Below are positions 32,867 to 44,306 of a DNA stretch of 64,000 bases, in pieces. Position 1 is the first letter of the stretch. The number at the start of each line of letters is the position of its first letter. Made by a program: the position numbers and the translations under genes. The notes under the pieces are model-generated. The model saw only the letters and a program-made list of their open reading frames with translations. It made no database searches and had not been told where the DNA came from. Source of the stretch: Rusavskia elegans (lineage: Eukaryota; Ascomycota; Lecanoromycetes; Teloschistales; Teloschistaceae); assembly GCA_011316305.1 (NCBI GenBank), contig SAUG01000072.1, forward strand, positions 62,001-126,000, in the 5' to 3' direction.

Positions 32867-35800
32867 CTAGGGTCTGACCTTTCCGTCCTTCTCGAGGGTC
32901 GTGAGAACCTTATCCCACATCGGAACAGGGCGTGCGGTATGTGTGTTGCCGATGATATATATTCCGTGGCGGGCGCGACTTAGCAAGACGTTTATGCGAT
33001 TCGACGTCCTAGGAGTCTATACTTCCTCTCGTCGTTACTCCGGACCAATGAGATGACGATAACTTTCGCTTCTTCTCCCTGGAAGTTGTCCATACTAGCG
33101 ATCCTCAAAGCGTTCAGCAACTTTGTCTTGCGAACATTGCCTTTAGTTGCAATTGTCTCTTCCCTACAGTCATCCTCCACTCCCTTTGCCTCTATGTCTT
33201 CGAGATCTCGGTCACCAACCACGATCGCGAAGGAGGATCGTAGGCGCTGTTTGAGCTTCTGCAACTGTCCCAAGTAAGGAGTCAGGACTGCGATATCTTT
33301 ATTCCGGTAGATTCCTTGGCGGATGAGATGTGAGACCAGAGCAGCTGTTGTCTCTACTTCCCAGGTGTTAGTCTTGGAAAACGACTGCGCTGGATTTAAG
33401 GGTGAAGCATCTTCTTTCTTGTTGTGATCGAGCCAGAAGAGACGTTTCCTCATTCCGTCGACTTCTGGATACGTGGATACTGATGGGTGATCTTGTAACT
33501 TAGGATAGAGCGTGGACCTAATCAGCTCCGCAATCGATGGATACATCCGACGCTGAACCTCCAGCGAACTGTAAGGAAGCTTCGGATATCGAGATTGAGG
33601 ATGGACCAGTTGTTCGAAAAGCGATATCTCCAAAGAGAACTTTGCACCCCGGGGATTGTCGGATTGGAACTCGTAATTGTTGATCTGGGGCCTTAGCTGC
33701 TCGTGATCCCCAATAAGAATGGCATGCTCGACCGAAGGCAGGAGTGCCGTAAGGGTATGTGCTTCCAATACCTCGCCGGCCTCTTCAAACACCACCACTT
33801 TTGCTCGCACTCGGCGGAGGATGTCTAAGTTTCGCGCTAGGCCAGTGGTTGTAACACCAATGATGTGCACGCGAAGTAGGCAACGCAGGTCTAGCTCCTG
33901 GTGGCATTTTTTTAGGGTATCCCTTATGTGGCGATATGAGTCGAGGACGTGTAGGAAACGGCAGTTGAGTTCCCTAATACTTTGCTGGACCCAGTGTTTG
34001 TGCAACGCCGATGGCTCGAGGCCAGACATATCCTTTAAATTAACATTGAGAAGCTCCGGGACTGGGCGAGTCGAAGCACTGCGCTTGGGTGCTCCTTTGA
34101 CCCATCTATTCAAAGTATTGAACTTTTTACCGTGTGCCTCCTTGAATCCATGTTCGTCAACTCCCCGTCCGAAAGTTGTTGGAAGTGGTCATTGTGGTGG
34201 TTTTCGAGATAGTCTTTGACATTACTCCAGCGGGCTGGATCCCTGAGGCCTGGTATGAGCTCCTCGATCTCATCAAGAGCGATATCTAACTTTGCATAAA
34301 GCTCATATTTCTTATGGCCTTCGATCTTCGTGGGCCTGAATACCTTTGATACATGGTGGAGGTTCAAGTCCTGGAGGAGTTCTGATTTCGATCTCGATCC
34401 CAAACGGATGAGCTGCTCCACGCCGTCCTTGACCAGATGCTCGAGAAGTTGGTCGAGAGCGTGATTTGTGTAGCATATACAAAATATGGGCTCAAGCTTA
34501 GCTGCATTGCGATTGTTCAGTAAGGCCTTAATGATAGCGACACCGGTATAGCTCTTGCCGGTGCCTGGCGGGCCTTGGATTAGCGCAAGACAGCTTCTTA
34601 AAGCATTTGTGGTGGACAGCTGCTGCGCATCGTCGAGTGTGGATTTCTCGCGGAGTGGGTTATCATCGAAAGGCTGTCCGGGTGCAAGTCTTAGCTGCTC
34701 TCCTCCAGTCAAGGTCTCTAGACTAAAGGTGAAGCCAGGCCTGCGAGAGTACGCAGGGGCGGGTATGTCGACGTCTCCTGCGTGTTGTCTTGTAGGGTTG
34801 GTTGGAAGGACGGTAGCAAAATTCCTGGAAACTCGACAAGCGATTGTCGTAGCTTGTGAGCCTTTCCGAGGTGACCGTTGATCCAAGTGATGTCTTCCGA
34901 ACTATCCTCCACCGGCCTAAGCATCAACGTGGCTCGATCCGCACGCTTAAAAAGATTCGGTCGCTCATCGTAGGCTCTCCATTGTCCGGTTGATCGAACC
35001 TCACGTTCCTCCTCGCCATTTCTCCTCTTTGGCGGAGGCGTCGGAGCAGGATCGCAAACGGAGAAGAAGATAGCACGACCTGTGGAAGAGACAAGGCAAA
35101 CAAAAGCATCGATCTGGAGTTGTTTGGTAATCCTCCACCATTCTTCTCGCTCCTTGGCTCCCTTCTTCGCTAGTGCGGGAGCTTATGATATTCCGAACGC
35201 CATCATTCTGTCGATTGGGTATTGGCGGGTTTGGTGAGCCGCTTACATTCAATCTGCACCGCATCGCGGAATTGACCAACTGTGTCTTTACGTAGAAGTC
35301 TACGTAAATTGTCGGTCAAGCAAGCCCGCCAGACTAGGAAGATGGTGCTTCGTAGGATCGCTCGAAGTGAGGTATTCCAATCGTAGGGACTGAATTTCAT
35401 CGGTAGTCGGCAGGATCTTGATATCGAAGATATCTGCGTGATCGTTATCGTGGCGTGGACCTAGTTCAGATAACGCGCCAGGAAGGTCTCGACCTAATTC
35501 GAAGACCGGTCGATGACTCTTTTGCTGTGGAGGGGAGCCCCCTGACAAAGGCATTGCAGCTCCAACACCAAGTCGTTGGCGAAAACGGGCTAAGCTTCGG
35601 CTTCCGGCCTGGAACAGTTGTTCTGGAATAGTGGTTGATAAGTCGTTCACAATCGACGTGAAGTCGGCAATGACCTGGGCGCCTTGGTTTAACTCAACGA
35701 TTCTTTCCAGTACTGCTAAGCTCGCTGCTACCGCGATCGAACTTAGCTCTTCATCTTTGGCTGTTTCGTCCCAAGCAAGAGCATCAAGAGCGGAAGTCGT

Positions 35801-36052
35801 AGCCTTGAACAGGTTGATAGCACGACGACCATTTGGGCCGAAAAGTAACGAGCAAATAACATCGAGTGGTATCTCCAAAATCAGGGACGACAGAATGTCC
35901 GGGTGAGAGATGGTTCGGAAAAAGGGAAGCGTCCTATCCTTAAAGGTACACAGCCTCGTTTCTAACTCAACGCTATCGGCTTGTTCATCTGTAAGGCCCT
36001 TGATCATGGCCAGCCCTTCCTCAGTCGCCAGCTTCTTGATAATCTGTTGCCC
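32867..36052 (-). pseudogene. Decayed NFX1/ZNFX1-type SF1 RNA helicase
   Basis: Pieces of one helicase run in order on the minus strand but in changing frames. From 36052: QQIIKKLATEEGLAMIKGLTD to LLDRQF. A frame break follows at 35285-35306, then RLLRKDTVGQFRDAVQ to a stop near 35215. Next is REEWW...TLQ, a break with apparent loss near 34785, then DVDIPAPAY...Walker A GPPGTGKSYTG. After a break near 34145 come motif II VVFEEAGEVLEAH and IGDHEQLRP. After a break near 33015 comes TSNRINVLLSRARHG, ending at 32867. The zinc-finger C-terminus and any N-terminal exon are missing. Intact relatives (ZNFX1, fungal Hrr1-like helicases) act in small-RNA pathways and antiviral defence. The breaks are too close for introns, though assembly error is possible. 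Confidence 0.8.
35285..35306. repeat. Perfect 10-bp inverted repeat at a helicase frame break
   Basis: TTTACGTAGA at 35285-35294 and TCTACGTAAA at 35297-35306 are perfect reverse complements with a 2-bp spacer. Removing four bases (ACGT) from one arm restores the helicase frame from DRQF to RLLRKDTV. Confidence 0.85.
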
Positions 36053-37623
36053 CTATGCCACTACTGGTAGAATATCCTTGGGCGCCATTATGCCAGCAGT
36101 ACTTTGTCAGAGCAATAGAGCCTTCACCGCAACTGATAAAATTACCAGAGGGGTTTGCGATAGGCGAGGACTTTATAAGGGATATGAAAGCGGTAAGGCC
36201 GGTGAACAAAATAGTTGATGGAGAATACATTGTTGTTATTTCTGGACGAATGGGGACGCCGTAGATTTGTAGTTTAACGTGAATAGAGAAGAGCTATGGA
36301 TGCGTAGAGAAATCTATTTCCCCACCGACTCTTAGAGTGGTACCGTGTCAAACCCGCCCAGGACACAACGCATTTTCCAGAGGACCAGAGATTTGCCGGG
36401 CATGATCTTGCGATAATCGTGGCTCGAATGCCAGTTGTAGATATTAAGGAAACCGCTCTTTTCGTTGCCGTCAAAAGAATCTTTGGCGGAATCCGTTATG
36501 TGGAAATACTCAATCGGGTGTGGATCAGTCGAGAAGAAAACCCGGAAACGGTGCGACAATGAAGCGATAAGCACCGTGAAGGCTATCACGAGGCAATATC
36601 TGCTGGAGAACGGCTTCCTCCGACTACGAAATGGTGTGTCGATGGACCAAGTCACCCAGACCTAGAGACTATGAAAACGGAAGAAGAAGCCAAGCCTACA
36701 GGTTCCAAGGGCCACTCAGACGGCCATAACTCTGACGAAGAAGGAATCAAGCCACTACAGAGATCACGTACAACAGGAGTTCTTAACAGAATAAGGACTG
36801 GCTTCCTGTCCCGCAGAGCTACAAAGGAAGGTCGCTGAATGATGGGGCTGTAACGAATGGTTTGATGAGCTCTGGATCCATGAGACGGACTCGTTAAGAC
36901 ACTACATCACAGCTTTGCTTAGCACCGGTAGGTGCAGCAAGTAGTAAAACAGTCTGACGGACTCCTATCGACCTACGGATCGATATCTTTAGGACAACCT
37001 CTGCATACGTAACCTTTGCATTTCGAGGTAGCGGTAGTAGCTTCAGTGCACTACTTAGGTCAAGAACACCTATTCCAGAATGAACCCCGGCAAGAGGCGA
37101 GACCAAATTGATCAAAGTTCACACGAACAGTGCAGGCAAACAGATGCGTGCGAGGCAGGACAAGATGAAGAAGGAGACTGTTGGTGGAGACGGTGGTAAT
37201 TTTCCTGGGCCACAGAGATCGAAAAGATTAGAGTTTGCACAGCAGAGAGATGTCTGCAGCCGGTGTATTCAAGAGCGCGAGATGGGCGGAATCGATGGAG
37301 GCTGTTGTAATCAACATAGTAAATTTCTGGGAATAATTCTGGTAGGCGTGCCATAGAATACCAGGAGGAGGGCCTTCGAGGGTCAATAGAAGTAGTATAG
37401 AGATGGGATGAATAATCGCTACAATTTGTGAGAAAGGTAGCGAGTTGCGGGATCGCTGGGTTTGTAGCATACCCTAACCCTAGCTCTCGGCATCTAGAAG
37501 GGGACCCTTATACTACAATTGTGCATTGCATAAGTGACCCCTCTAAAAACACCGTAGAGTACCTTACGAACATGCTCTTGCAGAGGAGTCGTCGAGCTTC
37601 CGAACCCTGGACACAATATAAAA
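36053..37623. other. Gene-poor right edge of the island, fragments only
   Basis: About 1.6 kb with no supported gene. Short frames exist (36055-36264 plus, 36465-36665 plus, 36332-36655 minus) but none has a recognisable motif or splice partner. CATAG at 36053-36057 reads as a 3' splice site for the helicase exon, so an upstream helicase exon may once have been here. ACCCTAACCCTAG occurs at 37471-37483. Confidence 0.45.
37471..37483. promoter_or_regulatory. Telomere-like CCCTAA doublet upstream of CWC26
   Basis: ACCCTAACCCTAG holds two CCCTAA units about 140 bp upstream of the CWC26 ATG. Tandem TTAGGG/CCCTAA words bind Tbf1-like factors in fungal housekeeping promoters; a role here is inferred from sequence and position. 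Confidence 0.35.
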
Positions 37624-38639
37624 ATGTCTTTAGCTGACTATATTGCCAAGAACTACCTCACCGCCGACTCAAAACCAGAGAAGAAGACCAAAAAGCGAAA
37701 ACGAAAAGATGGTCCCCAGTCTGGACTGATCATAGCCGACGACGACGTTTTAGGATGGGGAGCGAAAGCCGCAGATGCAGACGAGGATGACGCTCCAGTC
37801 AATGGTACCTCACCTCAAATTTTACAACCCAGCTACCAACTGACAAGCAATACACAGTCAGCGCCGGCAGCGCCGAATTCCGCAAAACCAAGAAAAACAA
37901 CTGGCAAACCATCGGCGCCCCCGCCCCCTCATCCGCCGACCAAGCCGCCGCCGACGCCATCATCGCTTCCGCCGCCGCCGAAACCTCCGCCCGTGAAATC
38001 GCCGATGAAGAAGCCCCCACAGTCGACGACACGGGCATGAAAATGGAATCGGGAGCCCACGCAGGCTTACAAACCGCCGACCAAGTCACCGCACAATTGA
38101 AGCGCAAACAAGCCGAAGAGCGTAAACGTTTCTTGATGGACGGTGCGGAACATAGCGGACAAGGAAAAGAGACCATCTACCGCGATGCCTCGGGACGGAT
38201 CATCAACGTCGCCATGAAGCGGGCGGAAGCCCGCAAGAAAGCGGAAGAGGAGGCTGCGAAAGCGGCGGCGCAGATCGAGGCTCAGAAGGGGGATGTACAG
38301 CGTGCGGAGCGGGAACGGAAGAAGGAGGCGCTGAAAGAGGCGAAATATATGACTGTGGCACGGTATGAGGATGATGTGGAGATGAATGAGGAGATGAAGG
38401 AGAGGGAGAGGTGGAATGATCCGGCTGCGCAGTTTTTGACTAAGAAGAAGATGGGGAGGAGTGTTACGGGGAAACCGCTCTATACTGGGGCGTTTACGCC
38501 GAATCGGTATGGGATACGGCCGGGTCATCGGTGGGATGGTGTCGATCGGGGGAATGGTTTCGAGAAGGAGTATTTTGCGGCTAGGAATAGGAGGAGAGAT
38601 TTAAAGGAGTTGGATTATGCATGGCAGATGGACGAATGA
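37624..38639 (+). CDS. CWC26: Pre-mRNA-splicing factor Cwc26/Bud13
   Basis: Two exons, 37624..37804 and 37858..38639, give 320 aa. The 53-bp intron (GTACCT, branch CTGAC, ACAG) joins DAPVN to [13 protein letters not shown] in phase. The N-terminal [15 protein letters not shown] and GLIIADDD are family signatures. The middle is Ala/Asp/Glu-rich. The C-terminal Bud13 domain contains [34 protein letters not shown] and the end [18 protein letters not shown]. Bud13 with Pml1 and Snu17/Ist3 forms the RES complex of the activated spliceosome and aids nuclear pre-mRNA retention. Length and both ends look complete. Confidence 0.93.
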
Positions 38640-38872
38640 TACCCAAATTTCAGCTTTCGGCAGGGTACTGGACCATCTGCCGTATGACGATGATACTCCT
38701 TCGCGTATCACAGCTCTCATGAGGTCTCGACACGGCTTCGTATGACGCACGGTTCGCAAAATTCAATTAAGCTTCCGGAGGTTCATAAGACTTGGTCTCA
38801 ATAATGACGATGATTGTACATGGGACAGGGCTTGCTAAGAACCGACTAATCTACCATCGCCATGGCAGAGAC

Positions 38873-41262
38873 CTACTGCTGCTTCTTGCCTTCTTTCGGC
38901 GCCATCTTTTCAATCAAGTTGGCTCCGACCTTGGCCGATTCTTCCCACGTTCGTTGCCTGGACCAAAAATGCTCCGTGGGACCCGTCGTCCTGAGGCTAC
39001 TCTGACGAGCATCTTCCTCCAATGATGCACGGGTGATCTTCTCTTCCATAAAACCAGAGGGAATATCGAGAACATCTTGCCCCAGGGTATCCTGGAGGTA
39101 TTGCTTCCGCACCTTGAACCTCTCACCTCTCTCTTTTTCCATACCTGGAGAATCGATTTTGGAAATCGCAAGACGAACGCCCCAGCGGACTAGGAGGTAC
39201 GAGTGCTCCGAGAAGAAGATTGTAAGGAGAAGAGCCCAGCCCTTGATTGTGGCGGGTGTTCCGTCTGGTCCAAGCCCGTTGTTACTGAAGAGGTATGCTA
39301 AAGCAGCCGACGTGATACTTCCGAGCCAAGCAAGGAATTCAAGACTGTCAAGCCACGGTCCAATGCTGTCTGCCCGGTGTGGAGTGGGTCTCTGCATCTC
39401 GAGGCAGATTTTGGCAGCATCTGAGCGGAGTTCGATCCAATTGTTGATGATGAACGAAACTGGCGTCAGAGGCCAGACAACGGAGAAGAGCGACAGGTAG
39501 CCGAATTGCACAACCATTTCTCGAAGGTCCGTAGCCACGTCGTAGACGTCAAGCTCCGCTTCGTTGCGCACACGTTTTAGGAATTCGGCTTCCTCAGGCA
39601 CATCATCGATCGCCACACCGGCACCTGCGCCGCCTTTCTTCGCCGCACTCTCGCTCTTCATCTCTTGATACTTTGAAAAACCTCGGCGCTTGACGTAGGG
39701 TAGGATGGTTTCCAGGCCGAAATTGACAATTTGGGCGGTAACGGTGAAATAAATGACCTGGTTCTTCAGCCGTGACGGATTGATCACGAATGCACCACTC
39801 TTCGGTGTTTGAAGCTGCTTCTCTTGCTGTGCGAATGGTCTCGCTGTCAGGCTGAAGATATCGAGATACGGCACCACTATGCTGCCAAAAGGTACATATA
39901 CGAACGCGGTCAGGAAAATAGGAAGATAAGAGGTGATGAAGTTCAGGACAAAGATCTTCTGTGTCAGTGCTGATTCGTAGCTCTCCGCTGTTTCCCAATT
40001 CTCGTATTCATTGAGCTGGGTCGCAACGGTAGTCAGCATCGTCGTGAGTGTAGGGACCAAGGTCGTGAGCAAACCGGTTGGCAGAAAGACCTAATCAAGC
40101 TATCAGCATAACCTATTAATATTTACCATGTGTGCATACCAAGAGAGTCTTCCCGGGCCCATTGTAAACTTCGGAGAGAAAGATTTCGATTCCGAAGCAA
40201 GTCGCAATCAACGTTCCGAGGGCTAAAACAGCCAAGAAGGCAAACGGAACCTGCAGTAACTGCCGCGAAAGTCGTTTCGTTGCCGGAAATATTTGTAGTG
40301 TTTCGCCAGTCACTGGGTCTCTGATTTCCTTCTCGTGTTTGAAGTCTCTTCTCTTCTTTTGAATGCTAGCAACGCCTTTGACGCCCCAACGGACGCTCAG
40401 ATCAAGTTCCTGTCGTTTCCAATACTCCACCAGAGTCACGCACCACAGTCCATTCACTAGTGCGTATATTGGAGAGAAAGAGCCAAGGATGACCCACGAG
40501 GCAAAACCAAAGGCCGCGGGAAAGATGAGAAAGGCAAAGTAATTTTGGGTGAAAGCGAAGTAGTAGGCAATCTGAGAGGTCAGCCCCTAATCCTCGACTT
40601 TCCACGGGCTAGAAGCTCACCTTCTCCCCAAAGCGGTTCCTGATCTCATCCAAATCTTCAACCTTCAAGAAGGTCATGGTGCTCCATTTCTTGATCCATT
40701 CTTTGTTAAAAGTATGATCGTGCAATGGAAAGATAGATTCGACGTTCTTCCATCGACCCTCTTTTGGTGTCACACCAGCTCCACCTTCTTCTGCTGGACT
40801 GGTAATCAGATGGTGTATAATACGAAAACGCTCGGCTTCTGTCAGGTCCTGGCCGGATACAGTATCTCGGGTGTCTTTGGCTGGTTCGGCGGCTCGCACG
40901 CCGTGAAGCCAATCCTTGACCCTACGGAAGATATTATTGGATAGGCCTTGGAATAATGGAAATCTTCCTTTACCTTGACCTGTAGACTTCATGTGCAAAC
41001 CTTTTATCCGAACCGACTTTGATAAATACAAGTAGGGAACAATTGTCGCCATTGCGAACTTCAGTCGCTAGACCCACGCGAGCCAGGGATTGCATGAGTG
41101 CCGTGAAGCCATTTCGAGCTTCGACGTTGTCTGCAGATACGAGATACAGTCAGAGTACATTTAGGGGCTTGAAGTCGAACGCAACGTACTGGTATCGGCA
41201 AACCTATAGCTTATCACGTAGTCGACGTTGAAATTCGAATGCAGGGCGCTGTTGGGAGCCAT
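38873..41262 (-). CDS. TMEM16/anoctamin family membrane protein (fungal Ist2-like scramblase)
   Basis: Five exons on the complement, 41190..41262, 40980..41130, 40621..40921, 40140..40571 and 38873..40090, give 724 aa, close to the fungal afTMEM16 and nhTMEM16 proteins. Introns are 59, 58, 49 and 49 bp, all in phase (RFADTN, VYRVKDWLHG, FGEK to IAYYFAF, KTLL to VFLPTGLL). The cytosolic N-terminal domain carries LARVGLATEVRNGD. About ten hydrophobic helices follow, including NYFAFLIFPAAFGFASWVIL and the FVYVPFGSIVVPYLD segment; GLETILPYVKR has the acidic residue expected in the Ca-binding helices. Fungal members are Ca-activated phospholipid scramblases or ER-plasma membrane tethers. The C-terminus ends in a basic tail (KMAPKEGKKQQ), as in Ist2-like tethers, though much shorter. 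Confidence 0.92.
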
Positions 41263-41669
41263 GTCGAGTTGAAGGACTCAACGTCCGTCTCCACTGCGGT
41301 CAAAGATAGATTGACACAAAGCTGTCGTTTTTAGGAGCTCGAGTAAGTCAAGAAGGTGAAGGGAAGAATATCAAGAAGTTGGCACTGGGAAGCTCTCTCG
41401 AGAAAAGGGCACGACGTCACCGTGCATCAGGCTTGGCGCGCCTCACATTGTCAACATTTACAACCTCCTGTTCGCAGCTCCTAAACTTTTGGCATTCACC
41501 AATTCCACTGGTCTTTCATCTCAGCTGGGCCATCAGCTACTGATAACATGTCTACTTTTTGACGACTCAAACTACAAAATCCAACACCTGGTAATCTCTT
41601 TGTATCTTGATACTGAAAAGCTACGTTCACACAGAATCACATGTAAATCAATCAGGTCAATTTCGAGAC
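41263..41669. other. Divergent promoter region
   Basis: About 400 bp between the TMEM16 and metallophosphoesterase starts; nothing recognised. Confidence 0.5.
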
Positions 41670-42632
41670 ATGCTCTTTGTTCATCCTCCATCTTCCCCGT
41701 TCGAACCGCCTTCTCTTCTTTTCCATTTCACCTCCTCCCCTATCAAATTCCTTGTCCAGCACCTCTACCATCTGATCCTTCTCTTCCGGGGTTCTGCAAT
41801 AACATCGCCTGATCCGTCTTCACGTATACGACTTGTCTGCATATCGGATACGCACTCCAAGAAAACAGTGATCCCCAACGGCGATGTTCTAATACACGCG
41901 GGAGACCTAGCCAATGAAGGTACTGCTGCGGAGATCCAAGAGCAAATCGATTGGATTGCTTCTTTACCGCACCAGCATAAGATCGTGATTGCTGGCAATC
42001 ACGACGGCTTTTTCGATCCTCGATCAAGGCATGATTCAGATAGCAATACGTCTATTGACTTCAAGGGTATTCACTACCTACAGCACTCTGGCATCACGCT
42101 TACCTTTCCCCGAGCGGCGAGTCGCCAATTGAGCTTCTATGGGGCGCCCCATATCCCTGCTTGCGGTGGTGACGACTTCGCCTTCCAATATCCAAGACAG
42201 CAAGACGCATGGTCAGACACAATCCCACATTCAACTGATGTGCTCGTCACCCACACTCCGCCACGACATCATCTGGACTTGCCTCATGGTATGGGCTGCG
42301 AGTTTCTTTTGAAAGAAGTATGGCAAGTGAAACCAAAATTGCACGTCTTTGGGCATGTGCATTGTGGCTACGGCCGAGAGAGTCTCTTCTGGGATGAAGG
42401 TCAGAAGGCTTATGAACGGGTATGCTCCAGGAAGCACGCTGGCTTGTTTCGTGATTGCCTAGATCTCCCTGCGTGGTTTGACGGTGTGAAGGTTGTATGG
42501 TACGGCATTATGGGTTTTCTCTGGAGCCAAATCTGGGGAGGTATCTACGCGGGCACTTTGGCGGTCAATGCTTCATTGACCGTTGGGAGTACGGGAAAGC
42601 TAGGGAACCCACCGCAAATCGTCGATCTCTGA
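41670..42632 (+). CDS. Calcineurin-like metallophosphoesterase
   Basis: A single exon of 320 aa from the ATG at 41670; the frame is open to 41607 but only with TTG. All family metal and catalytic motifs appear in order: CISDTHSK, IHAGDL, IAGNHDGFF, VTHTPPRHH and FGHVHCGYG. These bind the dinuclear metal centre of class III (MPPED/calcineurin-like) phosphoesterases. The first 50 residues are hydrophobic and Pro/Ser-rich (LVQHLYHLILLF), perhaps a membrane anchor. A hydrophobic C-terminal stretch (VVWYGIMGFLWSQIWGGIYAG) could be a second membrane contact. The substrate is unknown. It is convergent with CYB2, with 102 bp between stops. Confidence 0.88.
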   Translation: MLFVHPPSSPFEPPSLLFHFTSSPIKFLVQHLYHLILLFRGSAITSPDPSSRIRLVCISDTHSKKTVIPNGDVLIHAGDLANEGTAAEIQEQIDWIASLPHQHKIVIAGNHDGFFDPRSRHDSDSNTSIDFKGIHYLQHSGITLTFPRAASRQLSFYGAPHIPACGGDDFAFQYPRQQDAWSDTIPHSTDVLVTHTPPRHHLDLPHGMGCEFLLKEVWQVKPKLHVFGHVHCGYGRESLFWDEGQKAYERVCSRKHAGLFRDCLDLPAWFDGVKVVWYGIMGFLWSQIWGGIYAGTLAVNASLTVGSTGKLGNPPQIVDL

Positions 42633-42734
42633 TCAGGTCGTTTCTAGGTTGGTGCTCAACTGCAACAGCAAAATACCTACAAACGGCGCTTCATGGCCAG
42701 ATTCTTTTAAGTTTCACAACAGTCCACCTTCACG

Positions 42735-44306
42735 TCATAGCCTGGCCTTTTCTTGAGGTGTCACTAGCGGATCATATATTCCCAACCCGAGGGTATCTGC
42801 AGGTACAGTCGTCGAATGAAGGCTCAAGCCTCGAGTGTCAACCAGAGTTGGGTTCAACTGGTCGACTTTTGAGCAGCCAATCAATCTCATGTTCATCTCC
42901 ATCTCGTCCTTGAGTAATTTCATGGCGCGATCGACACCCGGCAAACCGTACGCACTCATTGCGTATAGGAATGGCCTACCGATGCCGACACCTGTGGCAC
43001 CTAGACAGAGTGCTTTGATGATGTCTGTCGCTCGTCGGACACCGCCGTCAACGTAGATCTCGATGCGATTCTCCCAACCTCGCTCTCGCAGGACCGGCAT
43101 GACCTCTGCCAAGACTTCGATACCGGACCGCGCAAAGTCAAGTTGACGACCTCCGTGGTTTGATAATACGACGCCTTGGACGCCTGCCTCGATAGCTCGG
43201 ATGACGTCTTCAACCCTCTGGACACCTTTCAGGAGAATCGGCATCTTGGTGATGCTGAGAAACCACGGAATGTCTTTCCAGCTCAAAGCTGGGTCAATGA
43301 ACGAAGATATTGCTCGAGCAGCGCCTTGAGACCGATCGACGTTGTCGCCGCCAGTGTCCTGCACGTTGGAGCCGACGTCCGAGAATTTGCTCCTCATATC
43401 CTTCTCTCGACGACCCAGTTGGGGTGCGTCGACTGTGATGAAAAGACCTTTGCATCCACGTTTTTCGGCATGCTCGACGATCCGTTTGGTGATTGCACGG
43501 TCCTTGTTCACATACAGCTGCAGCCATTGGGTCTGGTCCCCTTGTTTGGCGTCAACGATCTCGTCGAAAGAGCAGCTGGCAAGAGTGGGAATCATCTGCA
43601 CAACATTGTGTTTCTTCGCGCCTCTTGTTAAAATGACCTCCCCTTCCGGATTGCCCAGCTTGCCGAGCGCCGTCGCAGTGACATAGAAGGGAATGTCCAC
43701 TTTGCTGCCGAGCATTGTAGTCGATAGGTCGATCTTCTCAACGTCTACCAATACCCTTGGACGAAACCAAATCTTGTGATAGGCGGAATGGTTCTCCCGC
43801 ATTGTCTACAGGTTCAATGCATCAGCACAGGCAGAGCGAAGTCCAGAAGTATAGCTTACGATTTCGTCGTCAGCACCGCTCGAGTAGTATGCCCAAGCAG
43901 TCTTCTTCATGACCCTCCGGGCGACAGCCTCGAAGTCCATGAGGTTGTAACATTGCTCCAAGATGGGCATTCTCTTGATCCTCTCTTGACGCTCCATTTC
44001 ATCCGGATCTTCCTCGGCCTCGTCCTGCTGAACAGTATGCATATTGACTTCACCGAGATGCTTGGATTGATCCAGGAACTTATCGAGGGTATCCGGCGGG
44101 TGAATTGGATCATATGTTTCGGTTGCGTCCTTGCCAGCCCATTTCAAAATGATCTGCTTGCCCCCTGGATGTTCCTCCTTGAATTCGGTGACATCGTAGG
44201 CTTTCCCGTGAATGATGACCCAGCAATCGCCATCGTTATTGTGTTTCGCCACCTCCTGGCCATCGAGCTTCTGGGACTTGGATTGCTTCTCTGGCTCGTG
44301 ATTCAT
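42735..44306 (-). CDS. CYB2: Cytochrome b2-type L-lactate dehydrogenase (FMN/heme)
   Basis: Two exons on the complement, 43860..44306 and 42735..43805, give 505 aa. The 54-bp intron (GTAAGC...CTGTAG) joins GADDEI to TMRENH in phase. Residues about 10-90 are a cytochrome b5 fold with heme ligands in EEHPGGKQI and SKHLGEV. A FMN-dependent alpha-hydroxyacid dehydrogenase barrel follows: YYSSGADDE, FYVTATALGKLG, LFITVDAPQLGRRE, catalytic VVLSNHGGRQLD and FMN-phosphate YVDGGVRRATD, then GRPFLYA. This is the two-domain layout of L-lactate:cytochrome c oxidoreductase. The ATG at 44306 gives no mitochondrial leader; the frame extends upstream to 44474 only without ATG. Location therefore may be cytosolic. 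Other alpha-hydroxyacids could be the substrate. Confidence 0.9.

Noticed and set aside
34110..35310. Treating the helicase frame breaks as introns
   Set aside because: Changes of frame occur over a few bases, without donor-branch-acceptor sets, and family residues are missing at two of them; decay is the simpler reading.
36055..36264. 69-codon plus-strand frame reading PWAPLCQQYFVRAIEPS
   Set aside because: Looks protein-like but has no partner exon or known motif; may be a fragment of a lost gene, too weak to annotate.
38067..38528. 153-codon minus-strand frame opposite CWC26
   Set aside because: Antisense shadow of a strongly conserved Bud13 domain.
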